Assembly: GCA_001839685.1 (NCBI GenBank)
Contig: MLAK01000605.1
Coordinates: forward strand, 70,371 to 134,370
Length of the DNA stretch: 64,000 nucleotides
Source: Tritrichomonas foetus
Taxonomy: Eukaryota > Parabasalia > Tritrichomonadida > Tritrichomonadidae
Direction: 5' to 3'
The notes beneath the pieces were generated by a model. The model had not been told where the DNA came from, did no database searches, and was given only the letters and a program-made list of their open reading frames with translations. Positions 1-10,288 of this stretch are shown piece after piece; positions within the stretch are counted from its first letter, which is position 1; each line of letters opens with the position of its first letter. The position numbers were made by a program, and so were the translations under genes.

Positions 1-1442
1 AAGAGTCGTATTTGATTTTTAAAAATATTGAATTAATTGAATTTTTTAAGTTACAGAAAGATTTCATAGGATTCTCAATTTAATGATAATGTTTACAATA
101 ATATTGAGAGCATTTAAAAATTTCAAAAAATGCGATTTATTCTATAGTGAATTTTCACAAATGAATTGAAGAAACACAGAAATATTTGAATATCTTTGAT
201 TCGTATCTGAAAAAATATTTTTCTTAAATAATTCTAGTAAATAATTATTTGATTTTTCAATGTTTTCAAAAAATATAAACTTTCAAATAAAATAAAAAGA
301 AAAAAGTAGAATTTAATTTTCAATTTATCGTTCTAACTTAAAAAATTGAGACAAAAGATTTGAAAATAAATGTATACATTAAATGTTTCGCAATTTTTAA
401 TATTGCAAATTCATAATATAATCTTTTTCAGACATGAAACTAAGGGAACGCGTTTCATGTAAAAATATAACTCTTCCTGAATTTAAATATCCTTTGATAA
501 TTATAGGAAATGTGAAATTTCTTTTTCATTCGATCACAAACTTTTATTTCTTTTAAATTCAATTATTGAAATTATTGAAAAGATAATAACCCGTTATAAA
601 TTAATTTAAAAAAAAATAATAATAATTGTGAATATTCGATAAAACCATTTAACTGGTTGAATCTGAAATTTTGATCAATATTAATAGTCTTTTATTATTA
701 ACTATCATCTATCTACGAATTTTTAAAAAAGGCATAAAAATTTGTCTGAATGGAAAAAAGATCCAAAAATTTCGCACCATATAGAATTTGTCTTCAAAAA
801 GAACGACAAATTTGAATACTTTTCTATATTCAGAAAAATTTATGAAGTAGTAATTCTGTACTTGCATTGAAACTCTTAATATGAATTCTAATAGAAATGT
901 TGACCGTATTAATTTTATTCGCAAATAAAAATCACCTTTATATGGTGAAATATCACTTTTCATATTATAACATTTGTATATCGAAAACATTGTGTTCATC
1001 AGATGACAAATCACTCGAGTTACATTTATTAAATAATATACTGAACAAAACACTATCTCTCCTGAGAAATGTGATTGTGGACGAAAAAGTTCAATATCGG
1101 TTAATTGAAATTTGTGTTATTTTTCATCGTTTTTCAGAAATTGTCAGTTTAAATTGAATTTATTGATTCTTTATTTGTTTTAATAATTTCTTTTACAGAT
1201 ATCTGCTCTGTTTGAACTAATTCTATTAATATGTATTGATCATGCATTGGTTATTCATGATTATGAATGATGAACTAAAAAGGTCCATAATGAGCTGATA
1301 ACATCATATCGAGAAGTTTGGAAATCCAAAAAAGAAGAAAATTTCCGACTAAATCATTCTGAATAATGTTTTTGTGTTTGAGACTTTCTTTATTTCATGT
1401 ATTTCATTTTTTTTTTTTTATGAAAAATTTGAGGAGGTGAGA
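1..1442. other. Intergenic, no supported gene
   Basis: This A+T-rich stretch holds only two short open frames on opposite strands around 709-1157. Both have low-complexity, Phe/Ile/Tyr-rich translations and no recognisable domain. I see no RNA gene or repeat. The right end carries the 3' flank of the phosphodiesterase gene. Confidence 0.6.
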
Positions 1443-2414
1443 TTAAACAAGTTGAAATGGAATTTTTCCTTTCCATTCTTTCGGTCGAGGTAATCCCAAA
1501 AAGTGTCCAACAATCACACTAATGTCCATCACATTATAATTTGTATTCACATCCAAATTATTTGGAACATGAGGACCATTGCAAGTGAAAAATATAGTCA
1601 TATCTTTAGGGTCATCACTTCCATGATCTTTAAGTTTTTTACCTCCACCTCCATGATCAGTCACAACTAGAATTAGACTATTCTCTAAATAATTCTTCGA
1701 TTTTAGTAAATTCAAAAGTTCATTTAATTTGTCATCAAGCTTTGTCAAGTGTTCTTTTTGTTCGTTTGAGAAATAACCATATTTGTGCCCAAAATGGTCA
1801 GTTCCATCGAAAACAATCATTGATAATTTTGGATCTTCTTTATCAATAAAATTGTAAAATTGTTGAAAGAGTTGAAAATCATCGTTTTTTCGAACTTGAG
1901 TCATTCCAATATCCCTTTCAACAATTCCATGAATTATTGGTCGCCAAATTGAAAATAATCCAATGGTATCATTGATATATTTTTCACGATACTCTCTAAA
2001 AATTGATGGGAATTGTGAATCTACCGGGAAAGGCTGAAGAAGTCTTGGATAAGTGTAAAGTTGATGTTTTTCAGGTTCAATTGAATGAATCATTGAGCCC
2101 CATGCTGGGCCACTTTTGCTGGGCATTACCGTGGATCCATTCAAAGAGAAAACACCTGTTTTCATGAGATTCTGAATTGTTGGTGTCTGATGGGTTTTTG
2201 GAAGATTTCCAATTCCATCAAGTCCAATTATGTAGACTCTTTCTACAATTCTTGTGCTATTTAATGGATAAGAATGACATGATGAGTAGATGTTTGGGTT
2301 CATCAATCTTTTTGGATCAGATGTGAGTTCCAAATATGCTTTAGATATGCATGAAATAAAAGTGAATATGGAAACTAAACAAATGGAATGCAAAATCATG
2401 ATCCAGATTTTCAT
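1443..2414 (-). CDS. Type I phosphodiesterase / nucleotide pyrophosphatase-like membrane protein
   Basis: The protein belongs to the alkaline-phosphatase-like phosphodiesterase superfamily, whose members cut phosphodiester or pyrophosphate bonds with two bound metals. From the ATG at 2414 it has 323 residues. The frame stays open two codons further upstream, but only to a TTG. Residues 4-22 form a hydrophobic signal anchor, so a type II membrane or secreted topology is expected. Visible motifs are GLDGIGN (64-70, metal Asp), VMPSKSGPAWGS (96-107; Ser101 sits where family members carry the nucleophilic Thr/Ser), FDGTDHFGHKYG (Asp and His metal ligands), VVTDHGGGG, and a final KDHGSDDP. The full ligand set looks intact, so activity is plausible. 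The substrate (nucleotide, phospholipid head group or GPI intermediate) cannot be told from sequence. Confidence 0.85.
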   Translation of the reverse strand: MKIWIMILHSICLVSIFTFISCISKAYLELTSDPKRLMNPNIYSSCHSYPLNSTRIVERVYIIGLDGIGNLPKTHQTPTIQNLMKTGVFSLNGSTVMPSKSGPAWGSMIHSIEPEKHQLYTYPRLLQPFPVDSQFPSIFREYREKYINDTIGLFSIWRPIIHGIVERDIGMTQVRKNDDFQLFQQFYNFIDKEDPKLSMIVFDGTDHFGHKYGYFSNEQKEHLTKLDDKLNELLNLLKSKNYLENSLILVVTDHGGGGKKLKDHGSDDPKDMTIFFTCNGPHVPNNLDVNTNYNVMDISVIVGHFLGLPRPKEWKGKIPFQLV

Positions 2415-2821
2415 ATTCAAGACGAAAATGAAAATAGAATTCGTGGCGAAATATTTCTGCTTTTAACTTTTTGATAGAATCAACACATTATTTCTATGGT
2501 TATTTGGGCATTTTAAAGATTTCAATCAATTATTTAAATGTTGAACATTTAGTCACACAATTTTTTTTATTTCAATTAAGTTAACAAATGAATTAGTTAA
2601 CGAGCAGTTTCTGATAATAATATTCACTCATCAGTATAGTTTATCGACAAGGTGAAAATTGATCTCACAAAATACGGTTGTTAATTCTTCATAGCTTCCT
2701 TTTGCTACACTTTATGATTAAACGCTCATGTTCCACAATTAATATTTTCGTGAATGCAAAACAGAATCTCTCGATTTTTTTCATTTCGAATGAAAATAAT
2801 TTTTTTTTATTATACAAAATT
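2415..2821. other. Intergenic spacer
   Basis: This spacer lies between two minus-strand genes. It is A+T-rich with no structured element that I can support. A 62-codon minus frame ending at 2689 is rich in Arg/Lys/Phe and overlaps the 3' end of the next gene; I treat it as chance. Confidence 0.5.
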
Positions 2822-4123
2822 CTAGTAACGTAACAATTGATCAATCTCTGATAAAACCGCATCGACAGATCTATCAAGTTCCTTCACATTTTTCTTTCTT
2901 TCTTCAAACATTACCGGCTGAGGGACAACAACAGAATTACGATAAGATCTCCTGAGCATATTTTCTTCTCTTTTTTCTTTTTTCTTTTTTATTTCCCTTT
3001 CTTGTTGACTCTTTTTCATACGCCAAAGGTAATCATCCATTCCAGCTATCTGCGCTTTTCTGGGAGTTGGCATCCTGCTTCTTCGAATTTGTGGCTGAAA
3101 ACTGCATTCGATAGCTTCTGCCATATCTTGATATTGTTTCATTTCTTCAGCTCTCCTTCTTTGTCTTTCATGAAGTTCGAGTGATTCTTCAAATAAATCT
3201 TTATTTACACCTTTTGTTAATTCTTTACTTTTTGGATTCATTTTTGGTGCGAAATCAAATTTTTCTTCTTGGATTTTTGGTTTTCTTAAAGACTGTGTGA
3301 CTAAATGCTCAAAAACTCGAGGGTCAGACGGTTTCGACTTTTTGGGAGTTTGTGTGGTCGTTGGCGGTTTTATCGGCTCTTTCGGTTTAGTTAATCTTTC
3401 AACTAATTCATTTTGTTCAGCTACCGATAATTTCTTCTGTTTTATTTTAGACTTTTGATTCTCTTTGCCAGCGACAGATCTTCGAGGTGTTTTCGATCTT
3501 CGAAATTGCCGGGAATAAAAATCACTTTTTGTTCGTTGGGCAATTTGTTTTGATCGTTCGTTTATAAATCTTTCTGGCCGTATATTGACATTTTCTTCAT
3601 AAGCAACTTCTGAGCGATTATTATTGGGTTGGATTAAATGATCGGGATCGTATTGAATTTGTTTACTTTTTTCGTTAATTTGTGGGTGGAAAGTATATTC
3701 TTCAATGAATTTTTGATTTTTTTCAAGTTCTGCTTCGCGCAAAAATTTCTTTTTCTTATCTGTTGCTTCATAAATCCTTTCTGATGGCGGACGATAACCT
3801 TTGATTCGAATTGTCTGCTTTGGAAGGAGTAATTCTGAACATTCTGAATCATCGAAATTATTTTCGATTCGATGAGTTCTTTTTTCAAGAACTTCAACAG
3901 AATCGACGTACAAACGATCACGAGTTGCAGTTCCATGATATAAAATTTTTGGTCGCTGTTGTCTGAAGATTGGCTCCTCGTCTGATGAAGATTCGAGAAG
4001 ATCATCTGATTCGGATGATGTTTTTAAATCGCGATAAAGATCTTCGATTTCGGCATCTAATTCATTGTTCTCTTCCGTAATTTTACTCAGTCTTGATGAA
4101 GCGTAAGAATTTTTTCTTGACAT
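2822..4123 (-). CDS. Charged, largely disordered protein with FxPxIN short motifs
   Basis: I do not recognise a named family for this 433-residue protein. The start ATG at 4123 has no upstream in-frame competitor. The N-terminus is acidic (Ser/Asp/Glu-rich, residues 35-52). The middle and C-terminus are strongly basic and predicted coiled (RRRAEEMKQYQDMAEA, then a Lys/Glu-rich helix near 375-400). Three short motifs recur: FHPQIN (145-150), FAPKMN (291-296) and FQPQIR (342-347). Each is followed by Lys/Arg-Ser residues. Such short aromatic-Pro motifs in a charged background suggest a binding-peptide scaffold, perhaps cytoskeletal; that is inference. The gene is divergent from the helical-repeat gene at 4358, about 230 bp away. 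Confidence 0.8.
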   Translation of the reverse strand: MSRKNSYASSRLSKITEENNELDAEIEDLYRDLKTSSESDDLLESSSDEEPIFRQQRPKILYHGTATRDRLYVDSVEVLEKRTHRIENNFDDSECSELLLPKQTIRIKGYRPPSERIYEATDKKKKFLREAELEKNQKFIEEYTFHPQINEKSKQIQYDPDHLIQPNNNRSEVAYEENVNIRPERFINERSKQIAQRTKSDFYSRQFRRSKTPRRSVAGKENQKSKIKQKKLSVAEQNELVERLTKPKEPIKPPTTTQTPKKSKPSDPRVFEHLVTQSLRKPKIQEEKFDFAPKMNPKSKELTKGVNKDLFEESLELHERQRRRAEEMKQYQDMAEAIECSFQPQIRRSRMPTPRKAQIAGMDDYLWRMKKSQQEREIKKKKEKREENMLRRSYRNSVVVPQPVMFEERKKNVKELDRSVDAVLSEIDQLLRY

Positions 4124-4357
4124 TTTAAGTTTACTGTACGTTTAACTCAATGAAGAGATGGGAAGACCAGTTATGCATAGAATTGTTTGATCTATTTTTT
4201 CTCAATTTTTAGACAGATTTGAATGTTATATCAATTGATGACTTTTTGATAAATCTCATTGAAATAAAACACGGTTTAAGGTCAAGCTGATTGATAAACA
4301 TGGTGAATATTTAATAAACCTCTCAATCTCCACAGAAAGGTATGATCATTCAACTGA

Positions 4358-5668
4358 ATGAATGAAAATATTAGAAGATTGGATCGACTTCTGATTTTTA
4401 ATAATGATTATGGATCAAATACTAATAATTCTCAATTGGTATTAAATTCAATTAATCTCCTAGATTTATTGAAACCACCAACACCTATTCAAATAGTCGT
4501 TGAATCATCAAAGACTATGTTTAACAATATAATGAATATGAAAAAAGAAGAAGTGAATGCTTTTTCTGAACAATTTCCATATTTAGATATTTACAATCTT
4601 ATACTTGATTGTGAAAATGAAGATTTGATGGAATATTTGTTTTTATCAATATGTTCAATGACCAAAGGATACGATTTTGATCCAGAAGATTTCATATCTC
4701 CTTCAATATTAATGTCATTAATTATTTTTACAGATAATCCAAAATTTTCATGTTTTGCTTTTTATCTTCTTTCCGTTCTTTATCTCTCATGCCACACTCT
4801 TATAAAAATATATGATGAATATGGTATTATTCACAAACTAGGAATCGATCCAATTGATGTCACAAAAGCTCAATTTATAAGATTGGCATGCGTTTTCCCT
4901 CGAACTGAAGAAATTTGTGAAAAACTTCCAAATCTTGTAATTAAATTACTATGTTCAAATGATGAAAATATTATTCAAGATGGATTAACAGCTTGTTTAG
5001 CACTTAAACTCAATTGTGAAAACGAAAAATTTCGATTATCTGCAGTTCCAATTCTTGAATTTGTTTTGAACAACTTAAATCGTTTTGTTTCAATTAAAAG
5101 TTTGAAATTTCAAACTAAATTTCTCAATTTTTTAGCATCAATTGATTGTGAAATTCCACATTCTCTAATCCCATTCATTTTTAATATCCTCCAAATCAAA
5201 ATTAGTGGAATTGAAAATGAAAATGGCCAAAAAGAATTTATTAATGATGTCGAAGATAATGAAATTATTAATGCTTGTTCCTTTTTATTGTTTTCTACAT
5301 ACTCGAAATGGAAAGATTTTATAAATATTGATAATTTATTTAATTTATTGCTTCCTCGAGCAATTAATGCACCAATTGATCATCAACGTAACCTGTTTTA
5401 TACTTTGTTAACATATAGTGATTATCCACATTTAATTATTCCTCCAATGCTCGAAATGATTGTTAATTATTTAAATTACGAACAATTATCTTTTCCTTGC
5501 ATGAAAGCATTACTAAATATTTTAATGACAGCTGAAAATCCAATAGAACTATTTGGCCCATTAATTAATGATATTATTACTGCCATTTCATCAGATAGTA
5601 TATATGAAAATGAGGAATATGCTTCATTAGCAAATCAAATCATTGAAATTATTGATCCTCAAGTTTAA
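4358..5668 (+). CDS. Armadillo/HEAT-like helical-repeat protein
   Basis: A 436-residue protein with no catalytic motif. It is built almost entirely of amphipathic helices of about 15-20 residues separated by short turns, e.g. around NLVIKLLCSNDENIIQDGLTA (helix-turn-helix) and a C-terminal LLNILMTAENPIELFGPL. The pattern suits an ARM/HEAT solenoid used for protein binding. Trichomonads carry many such divergent proteins. Start: the first ATG after a stop-rich leader. The partner is unknown. Confidence 0.75.
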   Translation: MNENIRRLDRLLIFNNDYGSNTNNSQLVLNSINLLDLLKPPTPIQIVVESSKTMFNNIMNMKKEEVNAFSEQFPYLDIYNLILDCENEDLMEYLFLSICSMTKGYDFDPEDFISPSILMSLIIFTDNPKFSCFAFYLLSVLYLSCHTLIKIYDEYGIIHKLGIDPIDVTKAQFIRLACVFPRTEEICEKLPNLVIKLLCSNDENIIQDGLTACLALKLNCENEKFRLSAVPILEFVLNNLNRFVSIKSLKFQTKFLNFLASIDCEIPHSLIPFIFNILQIKISGIENENGQKEFINDVEDNEIINACSFLLFSTYSKWKDFINIDNLFNLLLPRAINAPIDHQRNLFYTLLTYSDYPHLIIPPMLEMIVNYLNYEQLSFPCMKALLNILMTAENPIELFGPLINDIITAISSDSIYENEEYASLANQIIEIIDPQV

Positions 5669-5837
5669 TTCTAATTTTTTTATATTTGTTATTTTTAGTA
5701 TACTAAAATTTTATATAAAGCATTCATTTTATATCTATATATTATCATGATAATAAAATAAGCCATTAATGCTTGTAAACATGCATTTTGACACTTTAAT
5801 AATAGTTTGTAAAATCGTATTTGATAATTCTATGTAT

Positions 5838-7166
5838 TTATATAACAAAGTGAGCTAATTCACCGAATAGACTGTCAATTTGGTTATTCAATGTTCGATT
5901 TTGGTTTTTGAGTTGATTTATACGTTCCTTCATTTGTGATATTTTTGTTTTCATCATATTCACAATTGCATCATCAGTTGGCAAATTATTGAGGGATCTT
6001 TTTGAAATTGTGAACTTTCCTTTCTTTACAACTTCCGATCCATTATTTTCTTCTTCTTTTTCATTTTTATTTTCATTCAGATTCTTACGTGGAGCTTCTT
6101 CAACAGAAAAGTCCCATTCCATACTCGAACTACAAATTATTCCATTTTTATCATTTTCCACACCATTGGCAATATTTTTATTTGAATTGCTGTTATCATT
6201 TAAGTTGTCATCTCTATTGTTTTTATTAAGTAGTTTTGCTGCATTTTTGTGAATTAATTCGTATTGTTCTTGAATTGAAGGAAGTGAGCCGAAAAAGTCT
6301 TCCATTTCTTTTTCTGAAGCCGCTTGCTTGATAAACCAATGATTAAGTAATTCATTAGCAGTCGGCCTTTTTTCAGGGTCGGAATTTAAAGCGCATTTTA
6401 CAAAGTCTCGAAAAGCCGATGAAAAAGATTCCGGCAAAACAGGTGGTGGTGAATTAGAAATTCGAACAACAACTTCAAGTGGATGCAAATTCGAATATGG
6501 TGCAGCACCGGTTGCTAGTTCTATAGCTGTAATTCCAAGTGACCAAATGTCCGCTTTTTCTGAATACCCAATTCCAGCGCAAACCACTTCAGGAGCCATG
6601 TAGCAGGGTGTCCCTATAATTGTGAAGCGTGCTCGAACTCTCTGCCCTTTCTCGATGAGCCTAGCGGCAATTCCAAAATCAGCTAGCTTAATTTGGCCTT
6701 TATTATTGACCAAAATATTTCCTGCTTTCACATCACGATGCATTTGGCGGTTTTCGTGAAAATAAAATAATGCCTTTAATATTTCTTTCAAAACTGCAGC
6801 TATGATGTTCTCTTTCGGAATTCCTCGATGAAAACCAAACCTGATCATTTCATAGATCGAGCCTTGATCCATGTATTCGGTGATTATATATAACTTTGAT
6901 TTTTCTATGAACGAGCCGTAATATTTAACGAGGTTTGGGTGGTGACATGACGACCACAATGCAACTTCGGCGCGCAATGTATCGATTTCAATCGGGCATT
7001 GTTCAAGATCGATTACTTTTAATGCTACTTCATAGCCGTTTGTGAGACATTTTGCAGCATAAACAGTGGCAGTAGAACCACGTCCTATTAGCTTATGAAG
7101 TTCATATTTGGAGCTTTCGAGAGGGAAAAATGTTTCTTCTTCTTCAGGAGTCACAGCCAGTCCCAT
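5838..7166 (-). CDS. Ste20-family protein kinase, OSR1/SPAK (Fray)-like
   Basis: A 442-residue serine/threonine kinase with all catalytic residues: Gly-rich loop GRGSTATVY (28-36), Lys50 in VALKVI, HRDVKAGN (143-150), DFG (163-165) and GTPCYMAPE (185-193). The wording around LEQC, HRDVKAGNIL and ITAIELATGAAPY is typical of the OSR1/SPAK branch of Ste20 kinases. In animals these respond to osmotic or volume signals through WNK kinases. Residues about 305-390 are Asn/Glu-rich and disordered. The last 45 residues form a coiled coil (ISQMKERINQLKNQNRTL), which differs from the usual OSR1 C-terminal domain. The upstream sense strand carries TTGGTCA about 20 bp before the ATG. Confidence 0.92.
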   Translation of the reverse strand: MGLAVTPEEEETFFPLESSKYELHKLIGRGSTATVYAAKCLTNGYEVALKVIDLEQCPIEIDTLRAEVALWSSCHHPNLVKYYGSFIEKSKLYIITEYMDQGSIYEMIRFGFHRGIPKENIIAAVLKEILKALFYFHENRQMHRDVKAGNILVNNKGQIKLADFGIAARLIEKGQRVRARFTIIGTPCYMAPEVVCAGIGYSEKADIWSLGITAIELATGAAPYSNLHPLEVVVRISNSPPPVLPESFSSAFRDFVKCALNSDPEKRPTANELLNHWFIKQAASEKEMEDFFGSLPSIQEQYELIHKNAAKLLNKNNRDDNLNDNSNSNKNIANGVENDKNGIICSSSMEWDFSVEEAPRKNLNENKNEKEEENNGSEVVKKGKFTISKRSLNNLPTDDAIVNMMKTKISQMKERINQLKNQNRTLNNQIDSLFGELAHFVI

Positions 7167-8059
7167 CTTGCCTCAAATTTTGAATAAATATGACCAAGTT
7201 ATTCTCATTTTTTTCTGAATGATTTGGCCTATATTCATTGTATTTCTGAATGCATTCAATATATACCTAGTATTATTCAAAAACTTCATCTCTTTTTGTA
7301 TAGCGACTTCACTTTTTTATCAATTTCCTAGATAACAAACAAAACTTGGAATCTCAGAGAATAATATCAACAAGTGAACCCATAAAATGACAATAAGTCA
7401 ATAGTCTTTTGATATCAATATCTATTTCAATAGATTTCATTTCGCGGTACACCTCCATATTGAGATAATATCTCAATAGTTCTTTACAATATATTTTTCA
7501 ATGCTTTATTTTGAATTAATTTATCAAAAATTTTAAATGTTTCAAGTTCCTCAATGAGACAAGGATTACTCCATACTATCAGTTGCAGATATTATCCAAT
7601 TATCTGTGGAATGCCTTGAATTATTTTTTTCTCAAAAAGCAGATTCTGAAAAACATTTTTTTCTTTAGACAAGTCAATAGATTGAATACTGGTTTCAAAG
7701 TTTTCCTAAATTTGACGATTATTAAAAAGTCTACCTCTTAACTTTGTGTGATGAAATTGGTGATTTCATGAATTCTAGTTGAATGAAGTTGTCAAATTAT
7801 GAATTCAATCATCATGTAATCTTTTAGGAAAAAAATTGTGTTAATTGACAACCGTTTTTTTTTTTTTTTTTTTTTTTTTTGAGTAAATGATGAGTCAGTC
7901 ACAATTTGAATTGGATTTTCAATTTCTTTCAATAAAATTTAATTCAAATTGATTGAATATGAACTTTTATCTTTCACTGGCCAATTGGAATCTGGATTCC
8001 AAAGTGGGACTCTCACCGAATTCCATCTGGTTGATTGCGACAATAGAAATTTTTGTGTG
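7167..8059. other. Divergent intergenic region with palindrome and T tract
   Basis: About 890 bp between the Ste20-like kinase (minus) and the glycosyltransferase (plus). It holds a 21-nt palindrome at 7458-7478 and an uninterrupted run of 26 T at 7855-7880. The glycosyltransferase frame stays open upstream to 7949 but starts there at TTG, so 7949-8059 is treated as leader. No gene is supported. Confidence 0.6.
7458..7478. repeat. 21-nt near-perfect palindrome
   Basis: TATTGAGATA is followed by one A and then by its exact reverse complement TATCTCAATA. It lies about 290 bp upstream of the kinase start and 580 bp upstream of the glycosyltransferase start. It could be a dimeric protein-binding site or chance in A+T-rich DNA. 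Confidence 0.5.
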
Positions 8060-9262
8060 ATGCACTTCTTTTTAATTCAAAATTTGATTTTATTCCTTTT
8101 TTTGATATGGATTACCCCATTGAAAAATATTCAAAAGTCTCAGCAAAATCCAATTCTTGACATTGAGTCACTCCGAACAAAAAGTTCAACAAATTTCGCC
8201 ATTCACGAAATTCATGATGATCGATTTAAAATTTCAGTTGCAATTCCAGTTTTCAATAGAGTTAATTTTATTGACAGATTATTAATTAATTTACTTAATC
8301 AAACCTATCCATACTATGAGGTTGTTTTTACAGATGATTGTTCAACTGACGGTAGTTATGAGAAAATCTATGATCGAGTCAAAAATGATAAACGAGTAAC
8401 TCTTGTTCGTCACAGTTATAATAAAGGTATTTTCTGGGGACGTAGAACTTCATACATCGTATCGAAATACGAATATATTATTAGTGTTGATCCAGATGAT
8501 GTTATAAACAAAGATGGCATAGAAAACCTCATGAAAGAACTTAACAATACAAAAACTATTCCAAAATGCCCAAATAAGACGAATAACTTGGAATGTGACC
8601 CATCCAAAGAAAAAGTAGAATATGACACTTCAGACATCTATCAATACCGTTATGATGTCATGTATGGTGATCATATTGAGAATAAAAACATTTTTCCATG
8701 TCCGAGGGATTTCAGCAGTACCAAAGATTTGGTTGATTTTAATTCGAGGAAGGGAAGCACTATGTCTAATAATTTATGGAATAGAATGTTTAAGCGAACA
8801 GTTCTCCTCGAAGCAATGAAATTATTGCCGAAAATCATTCCAAATAAGAAACTCACTTGGTGTGACGATCTTTTCATTGCAGCAGGCGCGTTTCTTTTTG
8901 CTAATAGTTATCATTGTTGTAAATATCATGTATACCTATACTACCGTAGTAATTCTGGATCATCAATAGGTCGCTTATCAAATGCCCAACTACATAACCA
9001 ATACAATTTGGCCCACAGTTTTCGATATTTTCCATACCATAATGATCAAGCATTAAAGTTAGCAAAAGAGCATCGTTATGATGAAATTCGTGATCTTTTT
9101 TATGATGAATCACCAGAAGGACGAAACAGGCTCCGATTAATGGAAGGTTTAGAATCTTTAAATACATCACAACCTGCGCAATTTTCCTGTGAAGGAAAAA
9201 CTGAGTATCACTCGTTGACATATGTTGAAGAAGAAGCATTTTGCATATTGAGACCTATCTGA
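8060..9262 (+). CDS. Family 2 glycosyltransferase, type II membrane protein
   Basis: From the ATG at 8060 the product has 400 residues; the frame upstream begins at a TTG and adds a segment unlike the family. Residues 1-21 are a hydrophobic anchor, so the enzyme probably sits in ER/Golgi membranes with its catalytic part in the lumen. The GT-A fold begins with SVAIPVFNR (59-67), followed by VVFTDDCSTDGSY (nucleotide-binding Asp pair) and SVDPDDVI (about 143-150), which takes the place of the DxD metal site. A later NNLWNRMFKR and a TWCDDLFIAAGA segment complete a typical GT2 core. Sugar donor and acceptor are not predictable. Confidence 0.88.
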   Translation: MHFFLIQNLILFLFLIWITPLKNIQKSQQNPILDIESLRTKSSTNFAIHEIHDDRFKISVAIPVFNRVNFIDRLLINLLNQTYPYYEVVFTDDCSTDGSYEKIYDRVKNDKRVTLVRHSYNKGIFWGRRTSYIVSKYEYIISVDPDDVINKDGIENLMKELNNTKTIPKCPNKTNNLECDPSKEKVEYDTSDIYQYRYDVMYGDHIENKNIFPCPRDFSSTKDLVDFNSRKGSTMSNNLWNRMFKRTVLLEAMKLLPKIIPNKKLTWCDDLFIAAGAFLFANSYHCCKYHVYLYYRSNSGSSIGRLSNAQLHNQYNLAHSFRYFPYHNDQALKLAKEHRYDEIRDLFYDESPEGRNRLRLMEGLESLNTSQPAQFSCEGKTEYHSLTYVEEEAFCILRPI

Positions 9263-9321
9263 AATGTACCCGGTGAGATATTATTTATTATTGTTGGATA
9301 TTGTTCTAAAGAATATTCATA

Positions 9322-9416
9322 TTCATATCTATAATTCTTATTCATATCTATAGTTCTTATTCATATCTATAATTCTTATTCATATCTATAATTCTTATTC
9401 ATCTTTATAATTTTAA
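9322..9416. repeat. 19-nt tandem repeat, about five copies
   Basis: Five successive copies of a 19-nt A+T-rich unit beginning TTCATATCTATA and ending TTCTTA, the last one decayed. It lies 60 bp downstream of the glycosyltransferase stop, in the spacer before the convergent THEP1-like gene. Confidence 0.8.
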
Positions 9417-9675
9417 TTCATTGATGTATAAAAGCTATGAATATTTCCCACTTTCATGCTTATTTTGAGGAACAATAGAAAACGCATAATTTCCAATTTG
9501 AATTTTTTTCGAAAAATCATCGACACATTAAAGATTAAAGCTTAAAAATCATCATTTTAATGTATGTAATAATTTAAGGCTTATGTCTATCAATATATAA
9601 TATATAAATAATAGTATGTATAATAAAGGGTTATTTGGTTCTATGTTTATTTAGAGACGATTTTCTCAATTCTTT

Positions 9676-10254
9676 TTATCTGAGTGAATTAATTATATCA
9701 TCCATAAACTTTCTTCTTGTTTTTTCATCACATGGAAGTGAAAGCATTGATGGTGAAACTTTCAAATTAAAATCATTACCAATATTCTTCAAAAGAACGT
9801 CCAAATTTTGCTTTCTCGTTGCAAAAATGGTTGAAAATCGAACATTTTGGAAGTCGATTTGATTGATTATAGTCTTCATTGCAGAGAAAAGTCCTTTCCC
9901 TTTGGATTCAATTTTCCCATATTCATCAAAATAAAGAAGTGGTGGTTTTTCAACAATAGTTTTGTTTTCAAGTAATTTTTTAACATTTGTAATGGTTTCA
10001 TTATCAAATTGAAATAGGTTAGGATCATTAAGAGTGATTCTTTCTTTTATTCTCACAAAAGGAAATTGATAGTGACTACCATTCAAATTTAGATAGAGAT
10101 CATATCCAATTCTATCTTTGCCTTTATAAAGACACTTTTCAGTGAATCCAATCATTGGATATTGATCTTTAGCTTCATTTATGAGTTGACTCATAAAATA
10201 AGTTTTTCCTGATTGTATGGGTCCAGTAACAATGAAACAAGACTTTAAAGACAT
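9676..10254 (-). CDS. THEP1-like P-loop nucleoside triphosphatase
   Basis: A 192-residue single-domain NTPase. The P-loop is GPIQSGKT (11-18), right at the N-terminus. Residues 36-57 (GFTEKCLYKGKDRIGYDLYL) match the region of THEP1/DUF2478-type NTPases that follows the P-loop, and LLYFDEYGKIE (106-116) is a Walker B of the kind those proteins carry as DEIGKxE. Family members hydrolyse NTPs; their biological role is poorly known. They are mostly bacterial and archaeal, so a lateral origin is possible, although the codon use looks like that of its neighbours. The ATG at 10254 directly precedes the P-loop strand, supporting this start. Confidence 0.75.
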   Translation of the reverse strand: MSLKSCFIVTGPIQSGKTYFMSQLINEAKDQYPMIGFTEKCLYKGKDRIGYDLYLNLNGSHYQFPFVRIKERITLNDPNLFQFDNETITNVKKLLENKTIVEKPPLLYFDEYGKIESKGKGLFSAMKTIINQIDFQNVRFSTIFATRKQNLDVLLKNIGNDFNLKVSPSMLSLPCDEKTRRKFMDDIINSLR

Positions 10255-10288
10255 TTGTCTGAGTCTTAAAAATGTGAAGCGATAAATT

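Noticed and set aside
709..1157. Overlapping short frames on both strands
   Set aside because: Low-complexity A+T-driven translations, mutually overlapping, with no domain or start context.
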